Shown one piece after another: positions 17,778-27,088 of a stretch of 64,000 nucleotides of DNA. The stretch lies in the NCBI GenBank assembly GCA_964606405.1, contig CAZSGH010000006.1, forward strand, positions 12,977-76,976, written 5' to 3'. Each line of letters starts with the position of its first letter. The first letter of the stretch is position 1. Under the pieces are notes generated by a model that did no database searches, was not told the origin of the DNA, and saw nothing but the letters and a program-made list of their open reading frames with translations. The DNA comes from GCA-002282575 sp964606405. GTDB taxonomy: Bacteria; Pseudomonadota; Gammaproteobacteria; Thiomicrospirales; Thiomicrospiraceae. Made by a program: the position numbers and the translations under genes.

Positions 17778-17789
17778 ACGCTACTATAT

Positions 17790-17817
17790 GCAACTAGTAT
17801 ATAAAAGCAACCAGTAT
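17790..17817 (+). promoter_or_regulatory. Tandem direct repeat GCAACyAGTAT upstream of the TonB receptor
   Basis: GCAACTAGTAT (17790-17800) and GCAACCAGTAT (17807-17817) are 11-bp direct repeats offset by 17 bp, in an AT-rich stretch ending 10 bp before the receptor start codon. The position fits an operator or leader element. It is not a recognisable Fur or Zur box. Confidence 0.4.
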
Positions 17818-17827
17818 CGAGGTGGGT

Positions 17828-19948
17828 ATGCAATCTAAACGCTTATTATCAACGGCCATTGCGATCCTGTTTTCAGGCGTTACCCTTGCGCAAACAACGA
17901 TTCCGTTGCAGTCGCTGTCAGAGGTGGTGATTAAAAACCAAGATGAACGCTCGCCCGAGGGCTGGACGATGTTGCGTGACGCGTTGGTGAAAACAGAAAC
18001 CATCGATAGCAACAGTATCGAACGTACCAATGCCAGTAACATCCTAGAGGCGGTCGATAACCGACCAGGGGTATCGGTGCAGTCAGAGTGTTCGGTCTGT
18101 AATGCCCGCAACATCACACTCAATAACATGCCGGGTCGCTTCACCACCATGCTGGTGGATGGTATCCCCATTTATTCCTCTTTATCGTCGGCATACGGTT
18201 TGGATGGTATCAGTACCGAAGGTGTTGAGCGTATCGAAATTTCACGTGGCGCGGGCACGAGTTTAACCGCGCCCGAAGCCTTGTCTGGTACGGTGAATGT
18301 GATTACGAAACGTCCCAGAATGGTTGAAACGATCTTGAAACAACAGTTTGGCTCGTTTGGTGATATTCGCTCGGGCGTGTACCTCGGTCAGCCTGTGGCG
18401 GGGGGCGCTTACAGTGTGTCGCTCGATAGACGTACTCAAGATGCCGTCGATGGTGCAGGTTATGGGATCAGTCAGTCGGCAGGGTTTGAGCGTAACAACT
18501 TAGGCGTTGCTTACTTTATCGATAAACTGGCAGGGTTTCGCTGGCAAGGGCGTGTCGATGTCTTGCAAGAAGATCGCAATGGCGGCGCATTGGGTAAAGA
18601 CTATTATGGCATTAAGCAAAACACCACAGGCAACCCCTTCAATTTTTCAGCAGGACCGAATGGTTCTCCGATCAGCAATGGTTGGGTCAATGCTGACGGT
18701 TCAGGATTTACCACTTACACGAGCGGTTTAGCAGGCTTTTCGCAAATCATTCGTACCGAACGCCAACAAGCGACCTTGCAAGGCGAACGTAAAATGGGAA
18801 CAGGCACATTGCGCGTTGCATCAGGGCTTGCGCATAATTATCAAGATTCATTTTATGGTGGCGATGCGCTCTACTCGGGGCATCAAGGGCAACAATATCT
18901 TTCTGCCAGTTATCAGTTTCCGATAGCAGAAAACCTGATTACGCTAGGTGCAGACTATCGCGGAGAAGACTTACGCAGTCAGGGGTATTCTTATACCACC
19001 AACCAAGCCAATAATGGGGTCGATAATTACAGCTATCGTAGCAATGCTGTGTTTGGTCAGTATTACCGTGCCTTGTTGGATGGTCGTTTAGAAACCAATG
19101 CCTCGCTGCGTATCGACGAACATAATGTGTTCGGTACCATTGCCAGCCCACGCATTAATACGCTCTATCATCATAATAATGCCTATGCCAGTCGTTTTTC
19201 AGTCGGCCGCGGCTTCCGTGCGCCCACCTCGTTTTTCGAGCAAGATCACGGTTTATTGGCAGACAGTAAAATTGTGCGCGTGATTAACAAAGCCGAAACC
19301 TCGGACAATGCCAGTTATGCCCTAAGTTATGCATCGGAAGGCTTTAGCTGGATCGCATCGCTGAATTACAATCGCATCAATAATATGGCGCGCTTAACGG
19401 CAGGGGTTGATGATGGTAATGGCGGCACCTATACCTTATTTGATGCATCCCCCGATCCTGTTACCATTAAAGGCATAGATTGGGTAGGCAGCATTAAGCT
19501 AACCGATACGCTGTCAACCAGTATCGGCTTAGAGCATTTTGACTACGAATTTACCCCAGGGTCATTAACTTTCGCCCGTCCGAACGACCGCGTTTATTGG
19601 TTGCTCGATTACGACCATGGGGGATGGGATTTAATGGGGCGTGTGACGTGGACAGGGCCACAAGATTTAGCCAAGTTTTATAACTATGCCGATACCCAAC
19701 AATACAACTTAGATGGTACGCCCAAGCGCAATACCAGCCCCGACTTTGTTGTCACCGATGTGCGTGCCGCATACAAGTGGAATAAAACCTATTCTGGCTT
19801 TGTGGGCGTAAATAACCTGTTCGATTTTCAACAATCACAAGTGGATAGCTACCTATGGACAAACGGCGCAGGTGAAATGGATGTGACCCATATTTGGGGG
19901 CCAAACTTAGGTCGTCAAGTGTATGCAGGGGTGCGGATGAGTTTATAG
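17828..19948 (+). CDS. TonB-dependent outer-membrane receptor
   Basis: A 706-residue receptor for a metal chelate, cobalamin-like or haem-like ligand. It has a signal peptide (MQSKRLLSTAIAILFSGVTLAQ). The plug domain (about 50-165) has the characteristic NNMPGRFTTMLVDGIPIYSS and RIEISRGAGTSLTAPEALSG, with a CSVC pair just before. A 22-strand-type barrel follows, ending in an aromatic-poor terminus (GVRMSL). No TonB box is obvious beyond LSEVVIK near residue 33. The ATG at 17828 was chosen over a GTG six bases upstream because GAGG is correctly spaced. The adjacent Fur-family gene suggests metal-responsive expression; the ligand is unknown. Confidence 0.9.
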   Translation: MQSKRLLSTAIAILFSGVTLAQTTIPLQSLSEVVIKNQDERSPEGWTMLRDALVKTETIDSNSIERTNASNILEAVDNRPGVSVQSECSVCNARNITLNNMPGRFTTMLVDGIPIYSSLSSAYGLDGISTEGVERIEISRGAGTSLTAPEALSGTVNVITKRPRMVETILKQQFGSFGDIRSGVYLGQPVAGGAYSVSLDRRTQDAVDGAGYGISQSAGFERNNLGVAYFIDKLAGFRWQGRVDVLQEDRNGGALGKDYYGIKQNTTGNPFNFSAGPNGSPISNGWVNADGSGFTTYTSGLAGFSQIIRTERQQATLQGERKMGTGTLRVASGLAHNYQDSFYGGDALYSGHQGQQYLSASYQFPIAENLITLGADYRGEDLRSQGYSYTTNQANNGVDNYSYRSNAVFGQYYRALLDGRLETNASLRIDEHNVFGTIASPRINTLYHHNNAYASRFSVGRGFRAPTSFFEQDHGLLADSKIVRVINKAETSDNASYALSYASEGFSWIASLNYNRINNMARLTAGVDDGNGGTYTLFDASPDPVTIKGIDWVGSIKLTDTLSTSIGLEHFDYEFTPGSLTFARPNDRVYWLLDYDHGGWDLMGRVTWTGPQDLAKFYNYADTQQYNLDGTPKRNTSPDFVVTDVRAAYKWNKTYSGFVGVNNLFDFQQSQVDSYLWTNGAGEMDVTHIWGPNLGRQVYAGVRMSL

Positions 19949-19980
19949 CGGTTGCTAATTTAGTTCTATGGCATCTTTAA

Positions 19981-20115
19981 CACTTAAAGGATAGGTGGTC
20001 TGGAGGAAGGGGATGTTGAAAATAGCATGTAACCCATTGATTCAATCCCTTCCTTCAGTAAAAGACAAACATGGGAAGTCTAAAAACAAGCGAAGCGATG
20101 TTTTTAGAGGTTCCC
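19981..20115 (+). repeat. Dispersed structured repeat, type II (copy E)
   Basis: This copy has GGTGGTCTGGAGGAAGGGG ... ATCCCTTCCTTCAG, then AGTCTAAAAACAAGCGAAGC and an outer end GTTTTTAGAGGTTCCC. The left end is eroded. The right end provides AGAGG 6 nt before an in-frame ATG (20117), which would give comM a 14-residue extension. Confidence 0.8.
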
Positions 20116-20158
20116 TATGCTAGTATTTGCTGAGCTAAATACAAGATGGGAGATTAGC

Positions 20159-21679
20159 ATGGCAAATACCTTAGCGCAGGTTTGGACGCGCGCAGAGTTG
20201 GGGTTAGAATCCCCTGTTGTAACGGTTGAGGTACATATTTCGAATGGGCTGCCAGGTTTAACTCTGGTGGGTTTGCCCGAATCAGCAGTTCGTGAAAGTA
20301 AAGACCGTGTGCGCAGTGCGATGCTATCTTCTTCAGCTGATTATCCGACAAGGCGTGTTACGGTTAACCTCGCGCCTGCTGATTTACCCAAAACGGGCGG
20401 TCGTTATGATCTACCCATTGCTATTGGGTTGCTGGCAGCATCAGGGCAAGTACCCTTAGCTAAGCTTGCCAATTATGAGTGGGTGGGTGAGTTGGGGCTA
20501 GATGGTGCTTTGCGCGCTGTGTCAGGGGTGTTGCCGATCGCTATGGCGGCACGCGGCAGTGGTCGCTGCTTGGTTGTGCCTTTAGAACAATTAGCGGTTT
20601 GCGCGGTGGTGCCAGGGCTGGATGTGGTGGGTGCTGCGCATTTGCTCGATGTTATTGCGTATTTAAATGGTGAAGGGCGATTGGTTGCACCTGATGGTCA
20701 TACTGTTTCGATTGACGCTGTGCCTCAGCCAGATTTGGCAGAAGTGCGCGGGCAAGCGGTAGGTAAACGCGCGTTAGAGATTGCTGCTGCTGGCGGGCAT
20801 AGTCTGTTATTTGTCGGTCCGCCTGGTAGTGGTAAAAGCATGTTGGCGAGTCGGTTGGCGGGCTTGTTGCCGCCTTTGTCGGAGTCAGATCGGCTGGAGT
20901 CGGCAGCGATTCATTCGTTAGCGGGTATGCCTGTCGAGCCGATATTGGCAGGGCAGGTGCCGTTTCAGTCGCCGCACCATTCATCATCTTCAGTTGCTTT
21001 GGTGGGAGGCGGTTCAAAACCGCGTCCCGGTGCGATTTCTTTGTCCTCGAAAGGGATTTTGTTTTTAGATGAGCTTCCTGAATTCGATCGTCGCACCTTA
21101 GAGATGCTGCGCGAGCCATTAGAGTCTGGCGAAGTACGTATTGCCAGAGCCGCTTATCAAGCAACTTATCCCGCGCGCTTTCAGTTGATTGCAGCAATGA
21201 ACCCATCTCCATCGGGATTTTTCAGTGATGACCCAAAGTGTCAATCAACCCCCGAGCAAACCGCTCGCTATTTAGCTAAAATTTCAGGTCCGCTGCTCGA
21301 TCGTATCGACTTACAAGTCGAATTGCCTGCCGTCGAAGTGAGTGCTTTACAAAACGCGCCCGATGGCGAGTCCACCGAAACCGTCGCAGCACGTGTGTTA
21401 CAGGCGCGTGATTTTGCTCGGTCTCGTGGGAAGTTAAATTCAGAACTTACCCCTAACGAGCTAGATACTTATGCCAAGCCCGATGCCGCAGGGGCTAAGT
21501 TGCTGGCACAAGCGATGCAAAAAATGGGCTTGTCAGCGCGTTCTTATCATCGTATTTTACGCGTCGGGCGTAGTATCGCCGACTTGGCTGCCAGTGAGCA
21601 GGTGCAAGCGACCCATTTGGCCGAGGCTTTGTCGTTGCGGATGTTAGAGCGGCGAATGAATAAGTTGGGATTGGGATAA
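20159..21679 (+). CDS. comM: YifB-family Mg-chelatase-like AAA+ ATPase (ComM)
   Basis: A 506-residue hexameric helicase-type AAA+ protein that promotes branch migration of integrated DNA during natural transformation. An N-terminal ChlI-like domain (MANTLAQVWTRAELG ... VRESKDRVRSA) precedes the ATPase core, with Walker A GPPGSGKSMLAS (about 220-231), Walker B FLDELPEF, and the C-terminal Mg_chelatase_C helix bundle. The ATG at 20159 matches the length of E. coli YifB and has GGGAG upstream. A repeat-supplied upstream ATG (20117) is possible but atypical. Confidence 0.94.
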   Translation: MANTLAQVWTRAELGLESPVVTVEVHISNGLPGLTLVGLPESAVRESKDRVRSAMLSSSADYPTRRVTVNLAPADLPKTGGRYDLPIAIGLLAASGQVPLAKLANYEWVGELGLDGALRAVSGVLPIAMAARGSGRCLVVPLEQLAVCAVVPGLDVVGAAHLLDVIAYLNGEGRLVAPDGHTVSIDAVPQPDLAEVRGQAVGKRALEIAAAGGHSLLFVGPPGSGKSMLASRLAGLLPPLSESDRLESAAIHSLAGMPVEPILAGQVPFQSPHHSSSSVALVGGGSKPRPGAISLSSKGILFLDELPEFDRRTLEMLREPLESGEVRIARAAYQATYPARFQLIAAMNPSPSGFFSDDPKCQSTPEQTARYLAKISGPLLDRIDLQVELPAVEVSALQNAPDGESTETVAARVLQARDFARSRGKLNSELTPNELDTYAKPDAAGAKLLAQAMQKMGLSARSYHRILRVGRSIADLAASEQVQATHLAEALSLRMLERRMNKLGLG

Positions 21680-21809
21680 GCAAGGTTGTTCATGCCTATT
21701 CTCGCTCCGAATGAGAGAGAACAGGGATGGATGTGTTTTACTGTTTGCCGTATTGGTTGCTCTGACCATTGCCGACTGGGGTTCTTGTTTTCGGTTGTGC
21801 ATCGGCTCG

Positions 21810-23084
21810 CTATTGATGAGGGTATTCAGGGTGACAATATTCTGTGCCTAAGCTACAACAGCCTGTGCTCACACCCAGTTTCTGCAAGCCATTATCGAAT
21901 GCCCAATAATGGTTATAACTGCCGGCACGTAGGCTTTCAAACACACTCACCAAGTCTTGTGCTGTTCCTGCAGTGTTCAGGTCTGCATTCAGGTCGTTAA
22001 CATCGGTTACTTCTACCTTACACCCTGTTTCGAGTGCGGCTTGTTTAGAAACGCTGCCTTGTGTATACAAGGTGTTGTACAAGGTTTGCAGTGGCGATAG
22101 CGTGTAAACACCCGCGGGTATTTCAGCCAGTGTGGTAATGGCAGTGTTGTTTGCTGTGTTATAACTCGCAATGACAGTATTGACGAGATTGTATTTGGTA
22201 AGGAGGCTTTCCATGCTAAGTTGATGTTGCGACTCTGCCTTGTTCGCAATGTTGCTCAGTTGATTGCTGGGTTGGACAGCATTGAGCGCAAGATATACAT
22301 CTTTGGCGAGTTTTTCTTCATTCCACATGTACACCAATGTGTCTAATTGCGTCTGTGATAGCGAGTAAGTAGGTAAGCTACTGACCATTAATGTCGGGTT
22401 GTCTGTCGTACTGTTAAGTACTGCGACTTCGTTACTATCCAGTATGTCGATGTTTGCAGCCAGTGTTGTCGCTAATGTTGCCTCTAATTGTGCTGCTGTC
22501 TCTGTTGTTCCCTGATAGGCCGTCATTCTTCCTTGAATACCAGAAATAAGCGTTTCAAGTTGTGCGCTAGTGATACTTGCCAAGTTGCTAATCGTGTTAG
22601 TGACTGAAAACTGATATAGCTCATCAGACAAAGCGGCAATCATTTTATCTTGTGTGGGCGTATTGTTGAGCAGCTGAGATTCGGTGAAACCAAGTGTCAG
22701 TAAGCGCGCTTTAATGGTCGCATCCTGAGCAAGGGTGCTCGCTATGCTAAGCATTGTGCCAGAAGCAACACCTAAGCTCAGTTCGCCTGCTTTAATATCA
22801 CCGATATCAATCGTACCGCTACGGTTAACGTCAATATACCCCCCCATTGTCTTGATTGGGTAGGTAATCACGCCACTAAAACGATATACGCCATTACCGA
22901 TAGGTTGGGCTGTCATACCGTTGGCATCGGATACACTAGCATAGAGTATTGGGCCACGCTCTACGGTTATATCAGTGATTGTTGGCATATTATTGCCAGC
23001 TTGACCTGCGCCACCACCATCGCAAGCAGAAAGTAGTGTTCCTGCGACAAAGGTAATGGCCAATAAAGTACGTTGTTGCATCAT
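21810..23084 (-). CDS. DUF2202 (ferritin-like) lipoprotein
   Basis: A 424-residue predicted lipoprotein with signal sequence and lipobox LLSAC (Cys about 20). The N-terminal half holds a short calcium-dockerin-like or secreted stretch (SGTIDIGDIKAGELSLGVAS) and a Thr/Leu-rich helical part. The C-terminal DUF2202 domain (about 255-395) carries the helical acidic/His pattern EEKLAKDVYLAL, NKAESQHQLSME, EVTDVNDL and SYNHYWAFDNG, typical of ferritin-like di-metal folds. The tail is Cys/His-rich (TGCCSLGTEYCHPEYPH). AAGGA precedes the first ATG. It shares a minus-strand operon with the Gly/Gln-rich gene 34 bp upstream. The function is not established. Confidence 0.8.
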   Translation of the reverse strand: MMQQRTLLAITFVAGTLLSACDGGGAGQAGNNMPTITDITVERGPILYASVSDANGMTAQPIGNGVYRFSGVITYPIKTMGGYIDVNRSGTIDIGDIKAGELSLGVASGTMLSIASTLAQDATIKARLLTLGFTESQLLNNTPTQDKMIAALSDELYQFSVTNTISNLASITSAQLETLISGIQGRMTAYQGTTETAAQLEATLATTLAANIDILDSNEVAVLNSTTDNPTLMVSSLPTYSLSQTQLDTLVYMWNEEKLAKDVYLALNAVQPSNQLSNIANKAESQHQLSMESLLTKYNLVNTVIASYNTANNTAITTLAEIPAGVYTLSPLQTLYNTLYTQGSVSKQAALETGCKVEVTDVNDLNADLNTAGTAQDLVSVFESLRAGSYNHYWAFDNGLQKLGVSTGCCSLGTEYCHPEYPHQ

Positions 23085-23118
23085 TAAAATCCTTGTTGTT
23101 TAAGTACAGGTTGCTGCT

Positions 23119-23421
23119 TTATTGGCTGTAACCGCGTCCACCAGCTTGACCACGCCCTTGTCCGCCACCGTGACCATAGCTGTTGCCGCTGTCTCCACTC
23201 ATGCTACGCCCTTGTCCGCCGCCATGTCCCTGTCCCCGCCCTTGTCCAGATTGTCCTGAAGCATTAGACTGACGATTATCACGATCCTGTTTCCAAGCAT
23301 CGTCACGCTGCTGCTGTTGCTGGTGTTCATAGCGACCTGGCGTCATGTCATCATCGGCTTGTGCACCCATCGCGGATAAGAATGCGATGCTTGTTGAGAA
23401 TAATAAGGTTGCGATTTTCAT
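23119..23421 (-). CDS. Small secreted Gly/Gln-rich protein
   Basis: A 100-residue protein. The signal peptide MKIATLLFSTSIAFLSAMGA-QA precedes a highly polar mature part. A Gln/Arg/Asp stretch (HQQQQQRDDAWKQDRDNRQ) is followed by a low-complexity Gly-Gln-Arg tail with two GHGGGQGR units. No cysteine is present after cleavage. It lies upstream of the DUF2202 lipoprotein in the same direction and is divergent from a two-component system, suggesting a co-regulated envelope module. No family is recognised. Confidence 0.75.
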   Translation of the reverse strand: MKIATLLFSTSIAFLSAMGAQADDDMTPGRYEHQQQQQRDDAWKQDRDNRQSNASGQSGQGRGQGHGGGQGRSMSGDSGNSYGHGGGQGRGQAGGRGYSQ

Positions 23422-23508
23422 AAAATACCTGCTGTTCTGTGTTTTGTTAGCGCCTTTCGTTGGCTTGATGCTATTATTAAAAAAATGTTTTTCAAAAGTG
23501 TTTCAGTT

Positions 23509-24201
23509 ATGTCAAAACTTGCTTTGCCTCGAGTGCTTCTGCTCGATGATGATGCGCCCATTCGCCAGATGCTATCGCAGCTATTGCAACATGCGGGTTT
23601 TGCGGTAACAGCTGTTGGCAAGGTTGCAGACTTTGAGCGTGCATTACAAACACTGGGTGCAGACGTGTGTATTATTGATTGGATGCTGGCAGGTGAGAGC
23701 GGTTTGCTATTGGCACAAAAGCTGTCACAACAAGCAGATCGTCCACCGATGTTGATGCTTTCAGCGAATGCTACGCTAGACGAACGCTTACAAGGTTTGT
23801 CCATTGTCGATGATTATCTAACCAAGCCGTTTGAGCCAAAAGAACTCATTGCCCGTTTGCATGTGTTGTTGCGTCGTCATCATAACGATAAAACAGCTCA
23901 GCAACTCACCTTTGGTCAGTGGCGGTTAGACAGCGCAACCCATCAGTTATGGTGTGCGAATGATGTGATTACTCTCAGTGCGGGTGAGTGGAAATTATTG
24001 TGGTATTTAGCACAGCGTCCGCAACGGCTTGTTTCTCGCGAACAATTGCTGGCTGTGTTAGACGATGCTTCGGCAAGTGAGCGAGCAGTGGATATTCGCA
24101 TTTCTCGATTGCGCAAAAAGCTGGGCAACGATGGCTTAATTGAAACCGTATGGGGACAAGGCTATAAGTTTGTGCCGCCTACTAGTGTGTTAACCTCATG
24201 A
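23509..24201 (+). CDS. OmpR/PhoB-family response regulator
   Basis: A 230-residue DNA-binding response regulator. The receiver domain (about 8-122) has acidic pocket DDD, phospho-acceptor Asp in CIIDWML, and the conserved Lys in YLTKPFEP. The C-terminal winged helix (about 135-228) ends RKKLGNDGLIETVWGQGYKF. Start 23509 was chosen over an ATG eight codons upstream because it places the receiver normally. The stop overlaps the kinase start (ATGA), so the pair is coupled. Divergent placement suggests it regulates the DUF2202/Gly-rich operon. Confidence 0.9.
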   Translation: MSKLALPRVLLLDDDAPIRQMLSQLLQHAGFAVTAVGKVADFERALQTLGADVCIIDWMLAGESGLLLAQKLSQQADRPPMLMLSANATLDERLQGLSIVDDYLTKPFEPKELIARLHVLLRRHHNDKTAQQLTFGQWRLDSATHQLWCANDVITLSAGEWKLLWYLAQRPQRLVSREQLLAVLDDASASERAVDIRISRLRKKLGNDGLIETVWGQGYKFVPPTSVLTS

Positions 24202-25280
24202 AACAAACACGTCGCTGGTTGTTGTGGTTTGTGTTTGTGGTGCAACTGATTGGATTTGTCGGGTTTATCTTGGCGATTGCGCTGCCATTAGCACAGCGCT
24301 CTGCTGCTGATTTAGCTGGACTGATGCTGATTTCTGCTAAAACTTGGGAAGAGCTGCCCGATGAACGCAGGGCTGCTTTTGCGCAGAGTTTATTGCAAGA
24401 TACGGGAGTGATCATCGAACGCGGCGTTTTGCCCGATCTGGCAATGCAGTGGCGACCCCATTGGTATGCGGATTGGGTGCATCATGCGATGGTAGCACAA
24501 GGTGAAAAACCTGAAGCAGTTCTCATGCAACAAGGACAAGTGCAGGTCTCTATCGTCATCGATTCAACGCCCGTATTAATTCGCGCGGACTCGCCAAAGC
24601 TTGGTTCATTATTGGTTGTTTTCTTTGTTATGATGCTGTTAGCCTTGCTTGGTACCTTGTCGGCATTATGGTGGCAAGCTAAATGGCAACGCCAAATGCT
24701 GCGCTCGCAGGTGATGTTGGCAGGTTTGTCTCATGATTTGCGTACCCCGTTAACCCGATTGCGTTTAGCGATAGCGCTATTGCCAACGGTGACTGAAGCA
24801 GAGCAAACGCAGTTAAGCGATCATATTCAGTCGTTGAATGCCTTGATTGATACGGCATTGGCATTGTCGTCATCCTCAGAATCGCCTGTACAACAAAAAC
24901 AGGCGAAACTGTCTGTGCTTTGGTTACAGTGGCAAAAAGACTATCCCGACGTGTTATTTATGACTGACGATTCTGACTGTCAGGTAATGCTTGTTTCTGT
25001 GCTGCTGACGCGAATTGTCCAAAACTTAATTGATAACGCCTTGGTACATGGCTTAGGTGAGGTGCGGGTCTCTTTATCGTGCCAGCAAGTGGGTTGGCGC
25101 ATAGCGGTTGTCGATGAAGGGAATGGTGTTCCTGATCAGGTGTGGCGTGCAGTTCAAAACCAGCAACAACCCAAAGCAAAAGGCGTTGGCATCGGCTTGT
25201 TAACCAGTTACTGGCTATCGCAGATCATGGGGGTGCATTTGGTTCGTATACCACAAGGTGTTGGGGTTTCTACGATTTAA
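24198..25280 (+). CDS. EnvZ-like sensor histidine kinase
   Basis: A 360-residue membrane kinase. Two membrane segments (about 8-32 and 137-160) enclose a roughly 100-residue periplasmic sensor region of unknown ligand. There is little room for a HAMP domain before the DHp helix with phospho-acceptor His in LAGLSHDLRTPLTRLRLA. The ATPase domain has N-box QNLIDNALVHG, G1 VDEGNGVP and a short G2 GVGIGLL. It is translationally coupled to the upstream response regulator. Confidence 0.9.
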   Translation: MKQTRRWLLWFVFVVQLIGFVGFILAIALPLAQRSAADLAGLMLISAKTWEELPDERRAAFAQSLLQDTGVIIERGVLPDLAMQWRPHWYADWVHHAMVAQGEKPEAVLMQQGQVQVSIVIDSTPVLIRADSPKLGSLLVVFFVMMLLALLGTLSALWWQAKWQRQMLRSQVMLAGLSHDLRTPLTRLRLAIALLPTVTEAEQTQLSDHIQSLNALIDTALALSSSSESPVQQKQAKLSVLWLQWQKDYPDVLFMTDDSDCQVMLVSVLLTRIVQNLIDNALVHGLGEVRVSLSCQQVGWRIAVVDEGNGVPDQVWRAVQNQQQPKAKGVGIGLLTSYWLSQIMGVHLVRIPQGVGVSTI

Positions 25281-25354
25281 GGTGCTAGAAACAATCATTT
25301 TCTGGTACAATAGCGATAATTTTTTATTGAATTTTATGCTTGGGAGCCAGTGTT

Positions 25355-26617
25355 ATGTTTACCAAATCAATGACCATTGCAGGATATGATGATGTGATTG
25401 CGCGCGCGATTAGCGATGAAACACAACGTCAAGAAGACCATATCGAGTTAATTGCTTCTGAAAACTACACTAGCCCACGCGTGATGGAAGCGCAAGGTAC
25501 GGTATTAACCAACAAGTATGCTGAAGGCTACCCAGGTAAGCGTTACTACGGTGGTTGTGAGTATGTCGATGTGGTCGAGCAAGTGGCTATCGATCGTGCG
25601 AAGGAATTGTTTGGTGCAGATTGGGCAAACGTACAACCTCATTCTGGCTCACAGGCGAACGGTGCTGTTTTTCAGGCTTTACTAAATCCAGGTGAAACCG
25701 TTTTAGGGATGAGCTTGGCGCATGGCGGTCACTTAACGCATGGTGCGAAGATTAACTTCTCGGGAAAAATTTACAACTCTGTGCAGTATGGCGTTGATGA
25801 CAACGGCATCGTACAAATGGAAGAAGTGCGTAAATTAGCGTTAGAACACAAGCCAAAAATGATTATTGCAGGTTTTTCGGCTTACTCTAAAACGATGGAC
25901 TGGGCAGCGTTCCGTGCGATTGCCGATGAAGTCGGTGCTTACTTGTTTGTCGATATGGCACATGTGGCAGGCTTGGTTGCTGCGGGTTTATACCCTAACC
26001 CAATGCCTTATGCTGATGTGGTTACCACGACAACACATAAAACCTTGCGCGGTCCGCGTGGTGGTTTAATTATGGGTCGTGCTAACGAAGCGATTGAAAA
26101 AGCCATTGCTTCTCGTGTATTCCCTGGCACACAAGGTGGTCCTTTAATGCACGTGATCGCTGCTAAAGCGATTGCCTTCAAAGAAGCCTTAGAGCCAGAA
26201 TTCAAAGTTTATGCGGCTAATGTTATTAAAAACGCACAAGCGATGGCGAAAGTGTTCATTGAACGTGGTTACAAGGTAGTTTCAGGTGGTACTGATAATC
26301 ACTTGTTCTTGGTCGACTTGGTCGCACAAGGCTTAACAGGTAAGCAAGCTGATGCCGCATTAGGTGAAGCGCATATTACCATCAATAAAAACTCTGTTCC
26401 GAACGACCCACAATCTCCGTTTGTAACGAGTGGCTTGCGTGTGGGTACACCTGCCGTGACAACACGTGGTTTTGGTGTTGGTGAATGTACCGAATTGGCA
26501 GGCTGGATGTGTGATGTGCTTGATGCGATTGGTAAAGACAATGAAGCAGCAGTACGTGCTGATGTGATTGCAAAGGTCACAGCGGTGTGCGCGCGTTTTC
26601 CCGTTTATGCTAACTAA
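25355..26617 (+). CDS. glyA: Serine hydroxymethyltransferase
   Basis: This PLP enzyme interconverts serine and glycine with tetrahydrofolate and is a main source of one-carbon units. The 420-residue product has HIELIASENYTSP near the start and the PLP-lysine motif VTTTTHKTLRGPRGG (about 220-234). GGGAG lies 8 nt upstream of the chosen ATG; an in-frame start 15 nt earlier lacks such support. It heads the conserved glyA-nrdR-ribD order. No glycine riboswitch fits in the 74-bp leader. Confidence 0.97.
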   Translation: MFTKSMTIAGYDDVIARAISDETQRQEDHIELIASENYTSPRVMEAQGTVLTNKYAEGYPGKRYYGGCEYVDVVEQVAIDRAKELFGADWANVQPHSGSQANGAVFQALLNPGETVLGMSLAHGGHLTHGAKINFSGKIYNSVQYGVDDNGIVQMEEVRKLALEHKPKMIIAGFSAYSKTMDWAAFRAIADEVGAYLFVDMAHVAGLVAAGLYPNPMPYADVVTTTTHKTLRGPRGGLIMGRANEAIEKAIASRVFPGTQGGPLMHVIAAKAIAFKEALEPEFKVYAANVIKNAQAMAKVFIERGYKVVSGGTDNHLFLVDLVAQGLTGKQADAALGEAHITINKNSVPNDPQSPFVTSGLRVGTPAVTTRGFGVGECTELAGWMCDVLDAIGKDNEAAVRADVIAKVTAVCARFPVYAN

Positions 26618-26620
26618 TTC

Positions 26621-27088
26621 ATGAATTGCCCTTTTTGTGGTGCTGTAGACACCAAGGTTATTGACTCTCGCTTAGCGATGGATGGCGCTCAAGTGCGTCG
26701 TCGTCGTGAATGTCATGTGTGTGCAGAGCGTTTCACTACCTACGAGGTGGTTGAAGTGGCTTTGCCACGTGTGATTAAACGCGATGGTAACCGTGAGCGC
26801 TTCGATGAAGCGAAGGTGCGTGCAGGCATGATGCGTTCGCTCGAAAAACGCCCCGTGTCATCTGATTTAATCGAAGATGCGGTAACTCGTATTAAGCACA
26901 AAGTCATGGGCGAGGGCGTACGTGAATTACCTGCCAGTCAGGTGGGTGAGTGGGTGATGCAAGAGCTAAAAAGCCTCGATCAAGTTGCTTACGTACGTTA
27001 TGCCTCGGTTTATCGTAGCTTTCAGGATGTGCAGGCATTTCAGACCGAAATTTTACGTTTACTCGATGGTACGGCTGCTAAAACTTAA
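26621..27088 (+). CDS. nrdR: Transcriptional repressor NrdR
   Basis: ATP/dATP-sensing repressor of ribonucleotide reductase genes. The 155-residue product has an N-terminal zinc ribbon (MNCPFCG ... RECHVCAERF) and an ATP-cone domain (about 49-139; RVIKRDGNRERFDEAKVRAG). It sits 3 bp after glyA and overlaps ribD by one base. Confidence 0.96.
   Translation: MNCPFCGAVDTKVIDSRLAMDGAQVRRRRECHVCAERFTTYEVVEVALPRVIKRDGNRERFDEAKVRAGMMRSLEKRPVSSDLIEDAVTRIKHKVMGEGVRELPASQVGEWVMQELKSLDQVAYVRYASVYRSFQDVQAFQTEILRLLDGTAAKT

Noticed and set aside
15340..20115. Closely spaced repeats (15340, 17027, 17563, 19981) as a CRISPR array
   Set aside because: Units are about 150 bp, irregularly spaced by kilobases, in both orientations and separated by genes; there are no short regular spacers.
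20117..20158. Longer ComM starting at the repeat-supplied ATG
   Set aside because: The family N-terminus begins at MANTLAQVW and GGGAG precedes that ATG, so the shorter form is favoured although the upstream start may be used.
20652..21212. 186-codon minus-strand frame opposite comM
   Set aside because: It lies entirely inside the comM coding sequence; its composition looks like reverse-complement of conserved ATPase codons and it has no ribosome-binding site.
25281..25354. Glycine riboswitch before glyA
   Set aside because: Only 74 bp of AT-rich leader separate the kinase stop from the start codon, with no paired aptamer structure.
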